Positions 25,415 through 34,447 of a stretch of DNA of 46,724 nt are shown piece after piece. The translations under genes and the position numbers were made by a program. How positions within the stretch are numbered: the stretch's first letter is position 1; each line of letters starts with the position of its first letter. Origin of the DNA: Bacteroides finegoldii DSM 17565 (GTDB taxonomy: Bacteria; Bacteroidota; Bacteroidia; Bacteroidales; Bacteroidaceae); contig NZ_GG688318.1 in NCBI RefSeq assembly GCF_000156195.1, forward strand, positions 107,528-154,251, written 5' to 3'. The notes below the pieces were generated by a model that was not told where the DNA came from, did not search any database, and saw nothing but the letters and a program-made list of their open reading frames with translations.

Positions 25415-27740
25415 CCGACAACCTCCTTTCCTTTTGCGCAAGTTCTATGATAACTGTTCCCATACGAAGCATGGCATCCACGCATTTCCGCAATTCCATT
25501 TCGGAACATTCAGATTCTTGATGCAGCAGTTCATACAGGTTCCACAAGGGTTTGTCAGCACGGATAACAGCCCATGAACTTCGCTGACGGTGTATCCATT
25601 CGTCCAACGCCTTGCGGTCATTCCTCTCCATGATTTCCCGGACAGCCTGCATATCCTTTTCTGTTTCGGTTATCAAACGGTCAAGCATCGCCCGTTTGTC
25701 ACCATATGCAAGCAGAGAGGACAAGTCGGGAAGTTCATCCTTGTCCGTACTTATCAAAAGGCATTTGTCTGATACAGCAACCAGTTCGGAAATGGAAAAT
25801 GGCTTGAACAGGCAGGCGGTAAATCCATTTTCCAACAGCTCCTCTTCGCTGCAACTGCCGGAGGCGGTCGCCACGACAATGGGAATCTCTTTCGAGTTGC
25901 TGACACTTGACGAGCGTAACAACTCCAACACCTCATAGCCGTTAATCTCCGGCATCTTCATATCGGTTATCATGAGGTCGTATGTGTGCTGCCGCATGGC
26001 TTCCATTGCATCGCCAATAGTGGTGAACGTGTCGCAATGCACACCTATACCAGCATACATTTCCTTTGTCATGGATAATACCATCGGATTGTCGTCCAAT
26101 ACGATGACAGAATAAGGTCTTTCTATATGAGCCAGACTTTCTGCGGCTGTCTGTTCTTCAATACCAATATCGGCAGTGTTCATTGGCAACTCCACAGTAA
26201 AACGACTGCCTTCTCCTTTTTCGCTTTCCAAGCGTATAGTGCCGCCAAGCATCCCGACTATCTGTTTCACAATGCTTAACCCCAATCCGAAACCGTCTTG
26301 CGTGGCGGCGTTGGAAAGCCGCTCGAACGCTCCGAACACTCGCTGTTGTTCTTCCGCACTCATGCCGGTTCCGGTGTCCTCTACTACAAGGGTCAGCCTA
26401 TTGCCGTCATAGCTTATGACAAGTGAAACGCTTCCGGCATTCGTGAACTTGACGGCATTGCCCAGCAGGTTGTCGCATATCTGTATGATGCGCTCCTTGT
26501 CGCCATTCAGGATAATACCCTCCGGGCACTCGATGGTAAGTTTAAGATCTTTTGCTTCTGCTTGTTGCGTAAACTCCGTTTGCAACAGCTCCGCGATGTT
26601 TTCCAAACGAAACGGACGGACATTCGCCTGTTCCTTGCCGCTGTCCAAGCGGAAGAAGTCAAGCAGGGAGTTGAGCATGTCGGTCATTCTCTTGGAGGCT
26701 TGCAGGATATTGTCCGCATAACCGCTTATCTTTTCTTCTTCGTTGTCCTGCATCAGTTCCGCATATCCATGTATGGCAGTCAGTGGTGTGCGTAGCTCGT
26801 GGGTGATGGTGTGCATCGCTTTCTTGCGTGAGGCTATCAACGATTCGTTTTGTTTTACGGACTTTTGCAGTTGCCCGATTAAATCTGTTGTCTTACGTTT
26901 GTACTGCTTGATGCGGGTGGCATAGCGGTGAATGATGATGTATGAAATAATGAGCAACAGCAGCATGACACCCGTTATGATACCTACCTGCAAGAACGAC
27001 TTTTCACGCATAGCGGATATTTCCGCCTCACGTTCCTGCAAGTCAGCCTGCACCTTGTGGTCCATCTGCTGGATAAGGGTTTGCAGTTGGCGGTTCAGTT
27101 CCGCATTGCGGCTGGCAAGGCTGTCGGCATATTCCGACAGACGATGGCTTTGGGCACGTTGTTGCGCTATCATATCACGGTTCAGTGTGTAGAGCATCGT
27201 GGTGGTCGTCGTCGGAGGTGCTTCCTGTTTCTTGCCGAACAACCCGAGAAAACCTTTCCTCCTCTGTTTCTTCGGCTCTTCCTGCCTGCTCGTTTGCACT
27301 ATCACCGGCACCTGCTTGGCTATCCGGCGGTTGATGTCCGCCTGTTGTTCCAGAGCCTCCATGATGGCGCACAGCCGCTTTTCCTTGTCCTCCAGCAAGT
27401 GGCGCACGCTGTCTATGCGCACCGATTCGTAATGGCTCTTGAAGCGGCAAAGCATACTATCCACCGTCATCCGTTGCCGCCGGTATGCCGCCACATCCTT
27501 ATCGTCCCATTCCAGCACCGACTCGCCCAAAAGAGACAACTCCACCACACCCACATACGCATCGTGTGTTTCCTTGCGGAAGCGGTTGATTTCACGGTTC
27601 TCCCGTTCCAGCAACTCCAAGTCGCGCCATTCTCCGAGCCACGTGCAGATGATGCCGCCCACCAGCAGGACTATCAACAGATAGCCTGCGGCTATCTTCG
27701 TGCGGAGATGCTTGGTAGTGGTAACGAATTGTTCGCTCAT
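25395..27740 (-). CDS. rteA: RteA-like hybrid sensor histidine kinase
   Basis: 781 residues. Membrane helices at about 17-35 and 251-271 flank a sensor region with coiled parts. The HisKA domain has H314 (HTITHELRTPL). The ATPase has an N-box near 424-432 (DNLLGNAVKF) and DTGTGM and GFGLGL boxes. The receiver at about 543-660 has D549/D550, phospho-acceptor D593 and K646. The C-terminus (about 680-781) looks like an HPt domain with candidate H717. This is the RteA layout of CTnDOT with a phosphorelay extension. No tetQ precedes it, so control may not involve tetracycline. Confidence 0.92.
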   Translation of the reverse strand: MSEQFVTTTKHLRTKIAAGYLLIVLLVGGIICTWLGEWRDLELLERENREINRFRKETHDAYVGVVELSLLGESVLEWDDKDVAAYRRQRMTVDSMLCRFKSHYESVRIDSVRHLLEDKEKRLCAIMEALEQQADINRRIAKQVPVIVQTSRQEEPKKQRRKGFLGLFGKKQEAPPTTTTTMLYTLNRDMIAQQRAQSHRLSEYADSLASRNAELNRQLQTLIQQMDHKVQADLQEREAEISAMREKSFLQVGIITGVMLLLLIISYIIIHRYATRIKQYKRKTTDLIGQLQKSVKQNESLIASRKKAMHTITHELRTPLTAIHGYAELMQDNEEEKISGYADNILQASKRMTDMLNSLLDFFRLDSGKEQANVRPFRLENIAELLQTEFTQQAEAKDLKLTIECPEGIILNGDKERIIQICDNLLGNAVKFTNAGSVSLVISYDGNRLTLVVEDTGTGMSAEEQQRVFGAFERLSNAATQDGFGLGLSIVKQIVGMLGGTIRLESEKGEGSRFTVELPMNTADIGIEEQTAAESLAHIERPYSVIVLDDNPMVLSMTKEMYAGIGVHCDTFTTIGDAMEAMRQHTYDLMITDMKMPEINGYEVLELLRSSSVSNSKEIPIVVATASGSCSEEELLENGFTACLFKPFSISELVAVSDKCLLISTDKDELPDLSSLLAYGDKRAMLDRLITETEKDMQAVREIMERNDRKALDEWIHRQRSSWAVIRADKPLWNLYELLHQESECSEMELRKCVDAMLRMGTVIIELAQKERRLSDESICD

Positions 27741-27761
27741 TTGCTGTTTGTGTAAATACCG

Positions 27762-27890
27762 TTATTTAAAATACGCATATAGGTCGTGGAACTTCGCAGG
27801 TTCATGGATGAGAATGGCGGCCATGCTGCCTATGACCGCCACCAGAATTATATATCCGAATAGAATTCTACTCCTCAATGAAACAACCAT
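27762..27890 (-). CDS. 42-residue membrane ORF, likely remnant of a second histidine kinase
   Basis: ATG at 27890, TAA at 27764-27762. The protein starts MVVSLRSRILFGYIILVAVI and continues GSMAAILIHE, one membrane helix after a basic start. This resembles the first residues of RteA-type sensor kinases found in related elements, and the last 12 residues differ. It stops 21 bp before rteA. A decayed kinase start is more likely than a real small protein, but translation is possible. Confidence 0.45.
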   Translation of the reverse strand: MVVSLRSRILFGYIILVAVIGSMAAILIHEPAKFHDLYAYFK

Positions 27891-27919
27891 TCTTCCCTTA
27901 TTTACAATTGTTATAATTA

Positions 27920-28513
27920 TTAAGGCATCTGACCACCGGCGATAGGTGGAATTTCTGTTAGTATGGGATTTCTCGGGATTGAGTTAAAAATTCTTTGGCC
28001 ACGTATGGCTTGACTTGGAGGAGCGTTTTCATTTACATCAAGCCGATAACATCTATCGTTAAATGTTATAATTCCCCAAATACCAATGGTTCCTGGGATT
28101 CTCGCCAATCCTTCAGTAGGTTTAAAAAGAACAACATTATCTATTATTCGATTTTTAACCGCCCGATTCCATGATGTTTTAATACTATTGTTAGGCGTTG
28201 GAATATGAGCAACATACCTAATGCCATTGTGCCTAAAACTGGCCATATAACACCCCGAAAAACCTGAACTTAAAGTATCTATGCCATTTGAAGCAACGAC
28301 TGCTATTCCATCCGCAATATATATGACACAGGCATAGTCTAATCTAAGAAAACGATAGTTACGGGTATATCCTTTTATTTGAAATGTCAAATTACTTTGC
28401 GTGACAATCGGAGGGGTCAAACCTACATTATAAATATTTTGATAATGAAACCGTGCAATATTTGTCATTACTGCTCGACTGTTTGGCAATCTTAATGCTT
28501 GAATCAAATTCAT
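27920..28513 (-). CDS. Unknown protein, last gene of the DUF2589 cassette
   Basis: 197 residues, no signal peptide, beta-rich with many Asn, Ile and aromatic residues, and a Pro-rich end. I do not recognise a family. It begins 4 bp after the DUF2589 gene stop, so it is co-transcribed. AT-rich composition, unlike rteA and the fimbrial genes on either side, suggests it arrived with the cassette. Confidence 0.6.
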   Translation of the reverse strand: MNLIQALRLPNSRAVMTNIARFHYQNIYNVGLTPPIVTQSNLTFQIKGYTRNYRFLRLDYACVIYIADGIAVVASNGIDTLSSGFSGCYMASFRHNGIRYVAHIPTPNNSIKTSWNRAVKNRIIDNVVLFKPTEGLARIPGTIGIWGIITFNDRCYRLDVNENAPPSQAIRGQRIFNSIPRNPILTEIPPIAGGQMP

Positions 28514-28517
28514 ATAT

Positions 28518-29222
28518 TTACTTACTGTTACTTTCGTTTGTTATAGGCTCGATACATGATGCCATTATATCCATCAGTTTAGACAGACCTTCGGTCTGCG
28601 GCTGCTGACTGGCTGTCACATGTATCTGGTATTTTGCCGTTTGGTTGGTCATGCGGGTGTTCTCGCGGGCGGTCGTGACTTTGCCGCTGATTTCCGCATT
28701 TATAAACCAATGTTTTGCAGAAGCTTTTGCCTCTACTTCTGCGTTGGTAGTGCTTTTTACGTTTGATGTATCGGTAACCTCCATCTGGAAATCGACATCC
28801 ACGCGATCTATGAGCAGGGAAGGAATAGGCACCAATCCTATAAACGGAGCCTTGACACTTTGTGACATTGTTGTCATTTTTCCATCCTGCTGTATCGGTC
28901 TTTCGACATCGAATTCCAATATACGCGCTTTATTGCCGCTTTTACCATCAAATGCAATTTGCTGGTAGAAATTCCATGCTGTCGCTGCCAATTCCTGTTG
29001 TGCTTCGGCTGCTGCAATAAGTGGAGCTGCAATAAGTTCCCGCATGGGAAGCCCCTTGAATTTGTCAGTCACGTTTGAATCTGCTTTAAGAACTGGAGAA
29101 GTTTCTCTGTTTTGAGTCTCTTCCAATGCAGCGGAGATAATTTCTTTCGCCTGTCCGCTTACATTTTCATTCAAGTTTTCCGCATTTTCTTGTTGCCCTT
29201 GGTTCTTTATTTCTTCTGCCAT
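28518..29222 (-). CDS. DUF2589 domain protein
   Basis: 234 residues. After an acidic, disordered N-terminus (1-50) comes the DUF2589 pattern: MRELIAAPLIAAAEAQQELA (about 60-79), FYQQIAF, then a beta domain around VPIPSLLIDRVDVDFQMEV (about 130-148). The C-terminal part contains RMTNQTAKYQIHVTASQ. The family has no known function. It is encoded with a second, split DUF2589-like gene and two other small proteins, implying a multi-subunit assembly (inference). Confidence 0.8.
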   Translation of the reverse strand: MAEEIKNQGQQENAENLNENVSGQAKEIISAALEETQNRETSPVLKADSNVTDKFKGLPMRELIAAPLIAAAEAQQELAATAWNFYQQIAFDGKSGNKARILEFDVERPIQQDGKMTTMSQSVKAPFIGLVPIPSLLIDRVDVDFQMEVTDTSNVKSTTNAEVEAKASAKHWFINAEISGKVTTARENTRMTNQTAKYQIHVTASQQPQTEGLSKLMDIMASCIEPITNESNSK

Positions 29223-29243
29223 AACATTTGAATTTTAAAATTG

Positions 29244-29585
29244 TTAGATATTTTTTACAAAATCGTCAATAATTCGGGAAATGCTCTCCGGAGTCTCCTG
29301 AACCTTAAAATTGACGCAAACCTCCATGACATCATCCGCATCCGGTTTTATGTTGCTCATCTGCATCTGGAGATTGGCTCTTTGTGGGCTGGATAACAAT
29401 AAGTTGTTTTCCGGAATCTGTGATTCCACGCTTCCGACCTTCGCCTTGAACTTTATCTGCACATTATCCATTGCAAGATAATGATGGGATATCAAGGCTA
29501 TAAGTGGAATATCAATAGTCTTGTCTCCAACCATGATTTTTTTTTGATTGGAACGTATTTGCGTTATTTGCATTTGTTCCTTCAA
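29244..29585 (-). CDS. DUF2589-like protein, C-terminal half (split gene)
   Basis: 113 residues from a TTG inside the preceding frame. The DUF2589-type beta domain is complete (TIDIPLIALISHHYLAMDNV, then QIKFKAKVGSVES) but lacks the N-terminal AQ-helix, which is encoded by the overlapping frame at 29512-29742. Removing one A from the A9 tract (T9 on the plus strand, 29537-29545) would fuse the halves into a protein of about 165 residues. Interpreted as one gene split by a homopolymer change or expressed by slippage. Confidence 0.65.
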   Translation of the reverse strand: MKEQMQITQIRSNQKKIMVGDKTIDIPLIALISHHYLAMDNVQIKFKAKVGSVESQIPENNLLLSSPQRANLQMQMSNIKPDADDVMEVCVNFKVQETPESISRIIDDFVKNI

Positions 29586-29742
29586 AAAGTCTGGTCAGAT
29601 TTTGTATCTGATGATTCTGTAATGTATCTTGTGCACAGTTTACGGCGTACTGCAAACCATTCATAATATCAGAGAATGAATTGGTTTGAACACTGTCCGG
29701 CTCATCGTCATTATTTTTCTTGCCTCTGTGAAAAAGTCCCAT
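29512..29742 (-). CDS. DUF2589-like protein, N-terminal half (split gene)
   Basis: 76 residues. After a basic/acidic start (MGLFHRGKKNNDDE) comes IMNGLQYAVNCAQDTLQNHQ, resembling the helix with AQ that opens DUF2589 proteins. The reading leaves the family frame after the A9 tract and ends 13 residues later (NHGWRQDY). It is continued in the +1 frame by the 29244-29585 reading. Confidence 0.6.
   Translation of the reverse strand: MGLFHRGKKNNDDEPDSVQTNSFSDIMNGLQYAVNCAQDTLQNHQIQNLTRLFEGTNANNANTFQSKKNHGWRQDY
29537..29545. other. A9/T9 homopolymer at the frame junction
   Basis: Nine A on the coding (minus) strand where the two DUF2589-like halves meet. Eight A would restore one continuous frame (SKK followed by IMVGDK). 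It could be a slippage-prone switch, transcriptional slippage site, mutation or sequencing error. Confidence 0.8.
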
Positions 29743-29751
29743 GTTTTTAAT

Positions 29752-29895
29752 TTAAATACTTGATTTGTTGTCTTTAATGAGCACCAATCTTGACAATGTC
29801 CGGCTTACAGCTTCCATATTTACACTGGAGACTATATTATTATTGACAATGCCTTGATGCCAAAACCAATATGGTGGATTCTCCGTGTGTTCCAT
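29752..29895 (-). CDS. 47-residue protein, first gene of the DUF2589 cassette
   Basis: ATG at 29895 preceded by a strong AGGAGG Shine-Dalgarno 5 nt away; stop TAA at 29754-29752, 9 bp before the next start. The sequence contains PPYWFWHQGIVNNN and a helical C-terminus, with no known family. The good ribosome site and tight spacing support a real small gene. Confidence 0.6.
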   Translation of the reverse strand: MEHTENPPYWFWHQGIVNNNIVSSVNMEAVSRTLSRLVLIKDNKSSI

Positions 29896-29968
29896 CACGT
29901 CCTCCTTTCTTTATTGGGATTATACTTCGGTTCTTTCCGTTGCGAGCGGAACTTTTCCGCCCTACGGT

Positions 29969-31648
29969 TTACTGCTTCCTCAAGGTAGGCAATGCTCCGT
30001 TAAGTTCGTAACGCCACTCTGAACCAGCGTTCTGCAAGGCGGTGTTCATGGCATCAACGGCTTTCTGCCAGGTAACGTAAGTGCCGTCCACCTTCGTAGA
30101 TTCGGGGGCGGTCTTATAGCCTCGTTCCTGATTGTTCTTCCAATAGCAGGCGGTCACGGTGGTGTAGCTATCTCCAAACAAGCCGCCGATATGCACATTG
30201 CCAGTGCTACTACCTGTACTTGTTACGTTGCCCGTGGCATAGCAGGCAAGGACGCGGCTTCCTCCGTTTAATCCCACTACACCGCCGCCATAGAGATTCT
30301 TTTGGGAGGCTATTTCTAAGGTCACGTTGCCTGTGGCATAGCAAGCTGTCATGGTGCCCCATTTTTCTCCTGCCACACCGCCGACATAGTGCGTTCCCTT
30401 TACTGTGGCAGAGGTGCAGCATCCGATGATGGAACCAGCCTTTTGTGAACCCACCACACCGCCGACACAATCCGTGCCGCTGACGCTGCCCGACACCGAG
30501 CAGTTTTCAATGGTGCCCCAGCTATATCCTACCACGCCACCAGTACAGCCAAACATGTGATTGCTTGTTATCTGTATGCCTTCCATCACCACATTCTTCA
30601 CCGTACCAGCTCTATTGAGATAGCCGAACAGACCCACAAATTGGTCATTTGTCGTAACGGTCAACCCCGTGATGGTATGGCCGCCGCCGTCGAAAGTGCC
30701 TTTGTATGAGTTATCGAAGCTTGTGCCTATCGGTGTCCAGCCTTTGCCTGTGAGGTCAATGTTTTTGTCGAGGGTAATGTTAATGTCGGTCTTACCTCCG
30801 TTCACTAATTTGGCTACATTCAGCAGGCCGTCGGCGTTATAGACCGTGTAGCTGCCGTTGCTCTCTATGGTATAGCCCAGGTCTTTTGCCGCAGCGAGGG
30901 AGACGGTGTAGGTATATTCACCGCCCGCCTGCCAGTCGGTAGCATTCTTCATCTTATAAACGAAGGTCTTGCCGTTAGTGAATGTGCATGTAATGAAGGT
31001 CGTGCCAGCTGCCACACTTTGCGGGGCTACGATGGCGGTGTAGGTGTTGCTGCCCTTGCCGTACGGGGTGATTTTATCCGGATTGCCATTCTCGGTGGAG
31101 AGACCCGTCAGCCGCACGGATGCCAGCCCCTCGGTGTAGTCCGTCAGAACGATGGTCACTCGCGCCGTGCGGTGGGTGAAGCGAAGCGTGGGGCTACCGT
31201 AGGTCACCGTCTGCCCGTCGGCTACGATGAGGTCGCTGCCCTCAAAGTCTTTCTGGGTACTTTGGTTGGCTTTTACCTTTACCGCAGGTGGGGTTGTCTC
31301 GCCAGCGGTGTAGGGCCACCACGCTGTGACGGTGATGTCGTTGTGGTTGGTCCAGTAGTACGGGTCGGTGGAGGTCAGCGTGGCGCTGGTGGGGTCGGCG
31401 GTGGAGGGCGTCACGTCGTATGCCTTCACCGTGCCGTCCATCAGCACTGCCACGCTCTGCACACCCTCCCAATTGCCATCCACAGGGGCACGGGTGCCGG
31501 CGATGGCTGTCGCGACGGGATTCAGCCCCGTGGCGGTGAAGACGATGGGGGTGCCTTCCGCCCCTTCCGGTAGGAAGCCCGCTTCGTCCTGCGTGCAGGC
31601 GCCCAATAAGAGGGCGAGCGCTGCAAGTGCAAAAAATCTTATCCTCAT
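29969..31648 (-). CDS. GLUG-repeat fimbrillin-family lipoprotein (copy 1)
   Basis: 559 residues with a lipoprotein signal (lipobox LGAC, Cys about 18). An Mfa/FimA-like N-terminal domain (about 30-255) contains FEGSDLIVADG and LRFTHRTARVTIVL, typical of fimbrillin-family proteins. A C-terminal set of GLUG motifs follows (about 340-500), for example GGVVGYSWGTIENCSVSG and YATGNVT. It is probably a surface-exposed fimbrial tip or accessory subunit. Its C-terminal half and 3' flank are closely similar to the next gene, indicating tandem duplication. Confidence 0.82.
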   Translation of the reverse strand: MRIRFFALAALALLLGACTQDEAGFLPEGAEGTPIVFTATGLNPVATAIAGTRAPVDGNWEGVQSVAVLMDGTVKAYDVTPSTADPTSATLTSTDPYYWTNHNDITVTAWWPYTAGETTPPAVKVKANQSTQKDFEGSDLIVADGQTVTYGSPTLRFTHRTARVTIVLTDYTEGLASVRLTGLSTENGNPDKITPYGKGSNTYTAIVAPQSVAAGTTFITCTFTNGKTFVYKMKNATDWQAGGEYTYTVSLAAAKDLGYTIESNGSYTVYNADGLLNVAKLVNGGKTDINITLDKNIDLTGKGWTPIGTSFDNSYKGTFDGGGHTITGLTVTTNDQFVGLFGYLNRAGTVKNVVMEGIQITSNHMFGCTGGVVGYSWGTIENCSVSGSVSGTDCVGGVVGSQKAGSIIGCCTSATVKGTHYVGGVAGEKWGTMTACYATGNVTLEIASQKNLYGGGVVGLNGGSRVLACYATGNVTSTGSSTGNVHIGGLFGDSYTTVTACYWKNNQERGYKTAPESTKVDGTYVTWQKAVDAMNTALQNAGSEWRYELNGALPTLRKQ

Positions 31649-31711
31649 AATATCTGTTATTTTATTACTCTGGTTCTTTCCGTTGCGGGCGTAACTTTTC
31701 CCCCCGACGGT

Positions 31712-33505
31712 TTACTGCTTCCTCAAGGTGGGCAATGCTCCTTTAAGTTCGTAACGCCACTCTGAGCCTTTGTTCTGCAAGGCGGTGTTCATGGCATCAA
31801 CGGCGTTCTGCCAGGTTACGCTGGTGCCGTCCACATTCGTGGCTTCGGGGGCGATGCCTTCCTTATTGTAGCCGATGCCTTGTTCATGATTGTTCTTCCA
31901 ATAGCAGGCGGTCACGGTGGTGTAGTTTCCTCCCAAAAAGCCGCCGATATATACATTGCCAGTGCTACTACCCGTACTGGTTACGTTGCCCGTGGCATAG
32001 CAGGCAAGGACGCTGCTTCCTGCGTTGAATCCCACCAGACCGCCGCCAAGGATATTATCTATGGGGTCTATTTCTATGGTCACGTTGCCTGTGGCATAGC
32101 AAGCGGCCATGGTGGCACCCGAATTCGTCTCACCTGCCACGCCGCCGACCTGGACCATTCCCTTCACTGTGGCGGAGGAGCTGCATCCGGTGATGGAAGC
32201 CTCCCATTGAATACCCACCACACCGCCGGCGCATATCGTGCCGCTGACGCTGCCCGACACCGAGCAGTTTTCAATGGTGCCTCCCCAGCTAAATCCTGCC
32301 ACGCCGCCGGCATAGCCCAACCTGTGATTGCATGTTATCTGTATGCCATCCATCACCACGTTCTTCACCGTGCCAGCTTTACCGAGCCTGCCGAACAGAC
32401 CCACATATTGGTCATTTGTCGTAACGGTCAGCCCCATGATGGTATGGCCGCCGCCGTCGAAGGTGCCGGTGTATGAGTTATAAAAGTTTGTGCCTATCGG
32501 TGACCAGTCTTTGCCCGTGAGGTCGATGTCGGCGGTGAGGGTGCAATTTATCGATCTGTCTTTTTGTGCGGCTTCGTTCCATGCCAGTAGGCCGTCGGCG
32601 TTATAGACCGTGTAGGTCTTGGTGTTGCTATCGTAGATGTAGCCCAACTCGGCTGCGCCACTCTCGCCGCCGCCGTCAGCCCAATCACCGATGGTGCAAC
32701 CCTCTAATGTCAAGCCAGTGGCGTTCACCTTAACGGTATATTTATAGCGGCTGCCCGCTTCTAATACGACGTTGTTCTGCGGGCGGAAGTAGAAGGTGCC
32801 GCCGCCGAGTTCCACCCGGACGAACGGATTGCCTGCCGCAACGGTCTGCGGGGCGGCCAGTGCCTCGTAGGTGTTGCCGCTTGCGTTGTAAGTCTTGATG
32901 GCGGTCGGGTTACCGTTATAGGCGGACAGGCTCACGAGGCTCACCGTGGCACCGGCGACGCTCGTGAATCCCGTGCCGGGCTTCAGTTCGATTGCCATGC
33001 GTGCCGTGCGGTGGGTAAATTCAAGTGCCGGGTTGTTAAATTCCACCTTCCGGTTTTCGGCAGAGATGAAGTCGCTTTTCTGGAAGTCAGCCAGTTTGCT
33101 TTGGTCTTCTGCCACCTTCACAGCAGGCATCTGTGTGATGTCGGCATTGTCGAAGGGCCACCATGCCGATACGGTAATCGGGTCGCGGCTGGTCCAGTAG
33201 TGCGGGTCGTTCTCACGTGAGAGCGTGGCACTCTTGAAATCGGTAGAAGCCGTAACGGTGTATTCCTTTACCGCATCGCCCATCTTGAGTGCCACGGAAG
33301 TGACGCCCTGCCAGTCGCCGTCCACAGCGGCACGGGTGGAAGGGGCTGCCAGCGGCGTTGCTTCTACGGACAATCCGGTGGCACGGATGACGACGGGGTA
33401 TTCACCTTCGGGCAGACGGTTATCGCCAGCAAGTTCGTCCTGCGTGCAGGCGGCGAGGGCGAACAGCAGTGCGGTGGCTGCGGGGATAAATAATCTATGT
33501 CTCAT
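31712..33505 (-). CDS. GLUG-repeat fimbrillin-family lipoprotein (copy 2)
   Basis: 597 residues with lipobox LAAC. The architecture is the same as copy 1: fimbrillin-like N-terminal domain (FQKSDFISAEN, LEFTHRTARMAIEL), a short linker ending in DWADGGGESG, then GLUG repeats (GGVAGFSWGGTIENCSVSG and following). The N-terminal domains differ more than the repeats. Diversified ligand or antigenic surface between the copies is possible (inference). Confidence 0.82.
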   Translation of the reverse strand: MRHRLFIPAATALLFALAACTQDELAGDNRLPEGEYPVVIRATGLSVEATPLAAPSTRAAVDGDWQGVTSVALKMGDAVKEYTVTASTDFKSATLSRENDPHYWTSRDPITVSAWWPFDNADITQMPAVKVAEDQSKLADFQKSDFISAENRKVEFNNPALEFTHRTARMAIELKPGTGFTSVAGATVSLVSLSAYNGNPTAIKTYNASGNTYEALAAPQTVAAGNPFVRVELGGGTFYFRPQNNVVLEAGSRYKYTVKVNATGLTLEGCTIGDWADGGGESGAAELGYIYDSNTKTYTVYNADGLLAWNEAAQKDRSINCTLTADIDLTGKDWSPIGTNFYNSYTGTFDGGGHTIMGLTVTTNDQYVGLFGRLGKAGTVKNVVMDGIQITCNHRLGYAGGVAGFSWGGTIENCSVSGSVSGTICAGGVVGIQWEASITGCSSSATVKGMVQVGGVAGETNSGATMAACYATGNVTIEIDPIDNILGGGLVGFNAGSSVLACYATGNVTSTGSSTGNVYIGGFLGGNYTTVTACYWKNNHEQGIGYNKEGIAPEATNVDGTSVTWQNAVDAMNTALQNKGSEWRYELKGALPTLRKQ

Positions 33506-33539
33506 AATTCTTCATTCTAATCGATTAATTATTAAAATC

Positions 33540-34427
33540 CTACAGGTCAGCACCCACATCTCCACCGTCTATATCGTTCCACTTTGCAATGGTGGCTTCG
33601 CTGACTTCAAGGACTTTGTTGCGTACCTTGACGGTATAGGTATAGTTGTTGCCCGCCAGCAGTGCGCCTTCGGGCACGGTGAGTGTGGCATGATATTCCT
33701 GACCTTTGTTATTCACAACCAACGGCAGGGATGCAACTGTCTGCGGGAAGAGGATGATTGATGACGTGAGATTGCCGTCTGCCAAATTCATGGCCAGTTC
33801 TCCGGTCTGTGCCCCGTTGTCTGCGGTGGCAATACCGTCGGCCGTGTTGAACGTACCGGTGAGTAACAATCCGTCCAGCGTGTAACGTTCAGGCTTGACC
33901 ACGCTGAAATCCATGCCGTCTCCCGCCTCGAAGGTAAGGGTTATCTGGCTCATGCGGTGGTGGAAGGAGTTGTCTTCACCGCCTTTGGCGGTTTTGTCGG
34001 TGAAGCTTACTACTGGGTTGTTTTTGTCTCCCGTGGCTCCTGAAGCAAAGAGGAAGTCGATGGCAGGCTGGTTCTGCTGCGCCGTGGCATCGGTCGTGGC
34101 TGTGAGGATGCCTCCCGCCGCATTGTACGGATAGTAGGCGCGGAAAGTATGGGTCTTTGTATCTTCGATATAGATAACCTTTCCTTCTGCCTCAAATTTA
34201 CCGTTTTTCAAGATGAAAGGCACGTTGCCGTACTGGGAATCGTAGCCGATGTCGGTGATGCCGATACGGTCGCCGGCAGTCCAGGTGGTTCCGCTGGCGC
34301 GGGTGGCGGGGGCGATGTTGGCGGTAAACTGGGCGGCCACGGGGTCACCGTTCAGGTTCTCGTTGTCGTTGTTGCAGGCTACCAGCGCGAGGGCGAGCGC
34401 TACAAGTGTAAAAAATCTTGTCTTCAT
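33540..34427 (-). CDS. Mfa-like fimbrillin-family lipoprotein
   Basis: 295 residues with a signal peptide and lipobox LVAC (Cys about 18), then an acidic/Asn-rich stretch. The fimbrillin motif FHHRMSQITLTFEAG and the C-terminal NYTYTVKVRNKVLEVSEATI followed by WNDIDGGD match the Mfa-like_1 family. It is probably a stalk or accessory fimbrial subunit. It lies directly after the FimB/Mfa2-like gene. Confidence 0.82.
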   Translation of the reverse strand: MKTRFFTLVALALALVACNNDNENLNGDPVAAQFTANIAPATRASGTTWTAGDRIGITDIGYDSQYGNVPFILKNGKFEAEGKVIYIEDTKTHTFRAYYPYNAAGGILTATTDATAQQNQPAIDFLFASGATGDKNNPVVSFTDKTAKGGEDNSFHHRMSQITLTFEAGDGMDFSVVKPERYTLDGLLLTGTFNTADGIATADNGAQTGELAMNLADGNLTSSIILFPQTVASLPLVVNNKGQEYHATLTVPEGALLAGNNYTYTVKVRNKVLEVSEATIAKWNDIDGGDVGADL

Positions 34428-34447
34428 TATATCTATAATTTTATTAT

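Noticed and set aside
25395..27740. Tetracycline-linked regulation (tetQ-rteA-rteB operon)
   Set aside because: No tetQ is present upstream of rteA in this window, so induction by tetracycline cannot be assumed.
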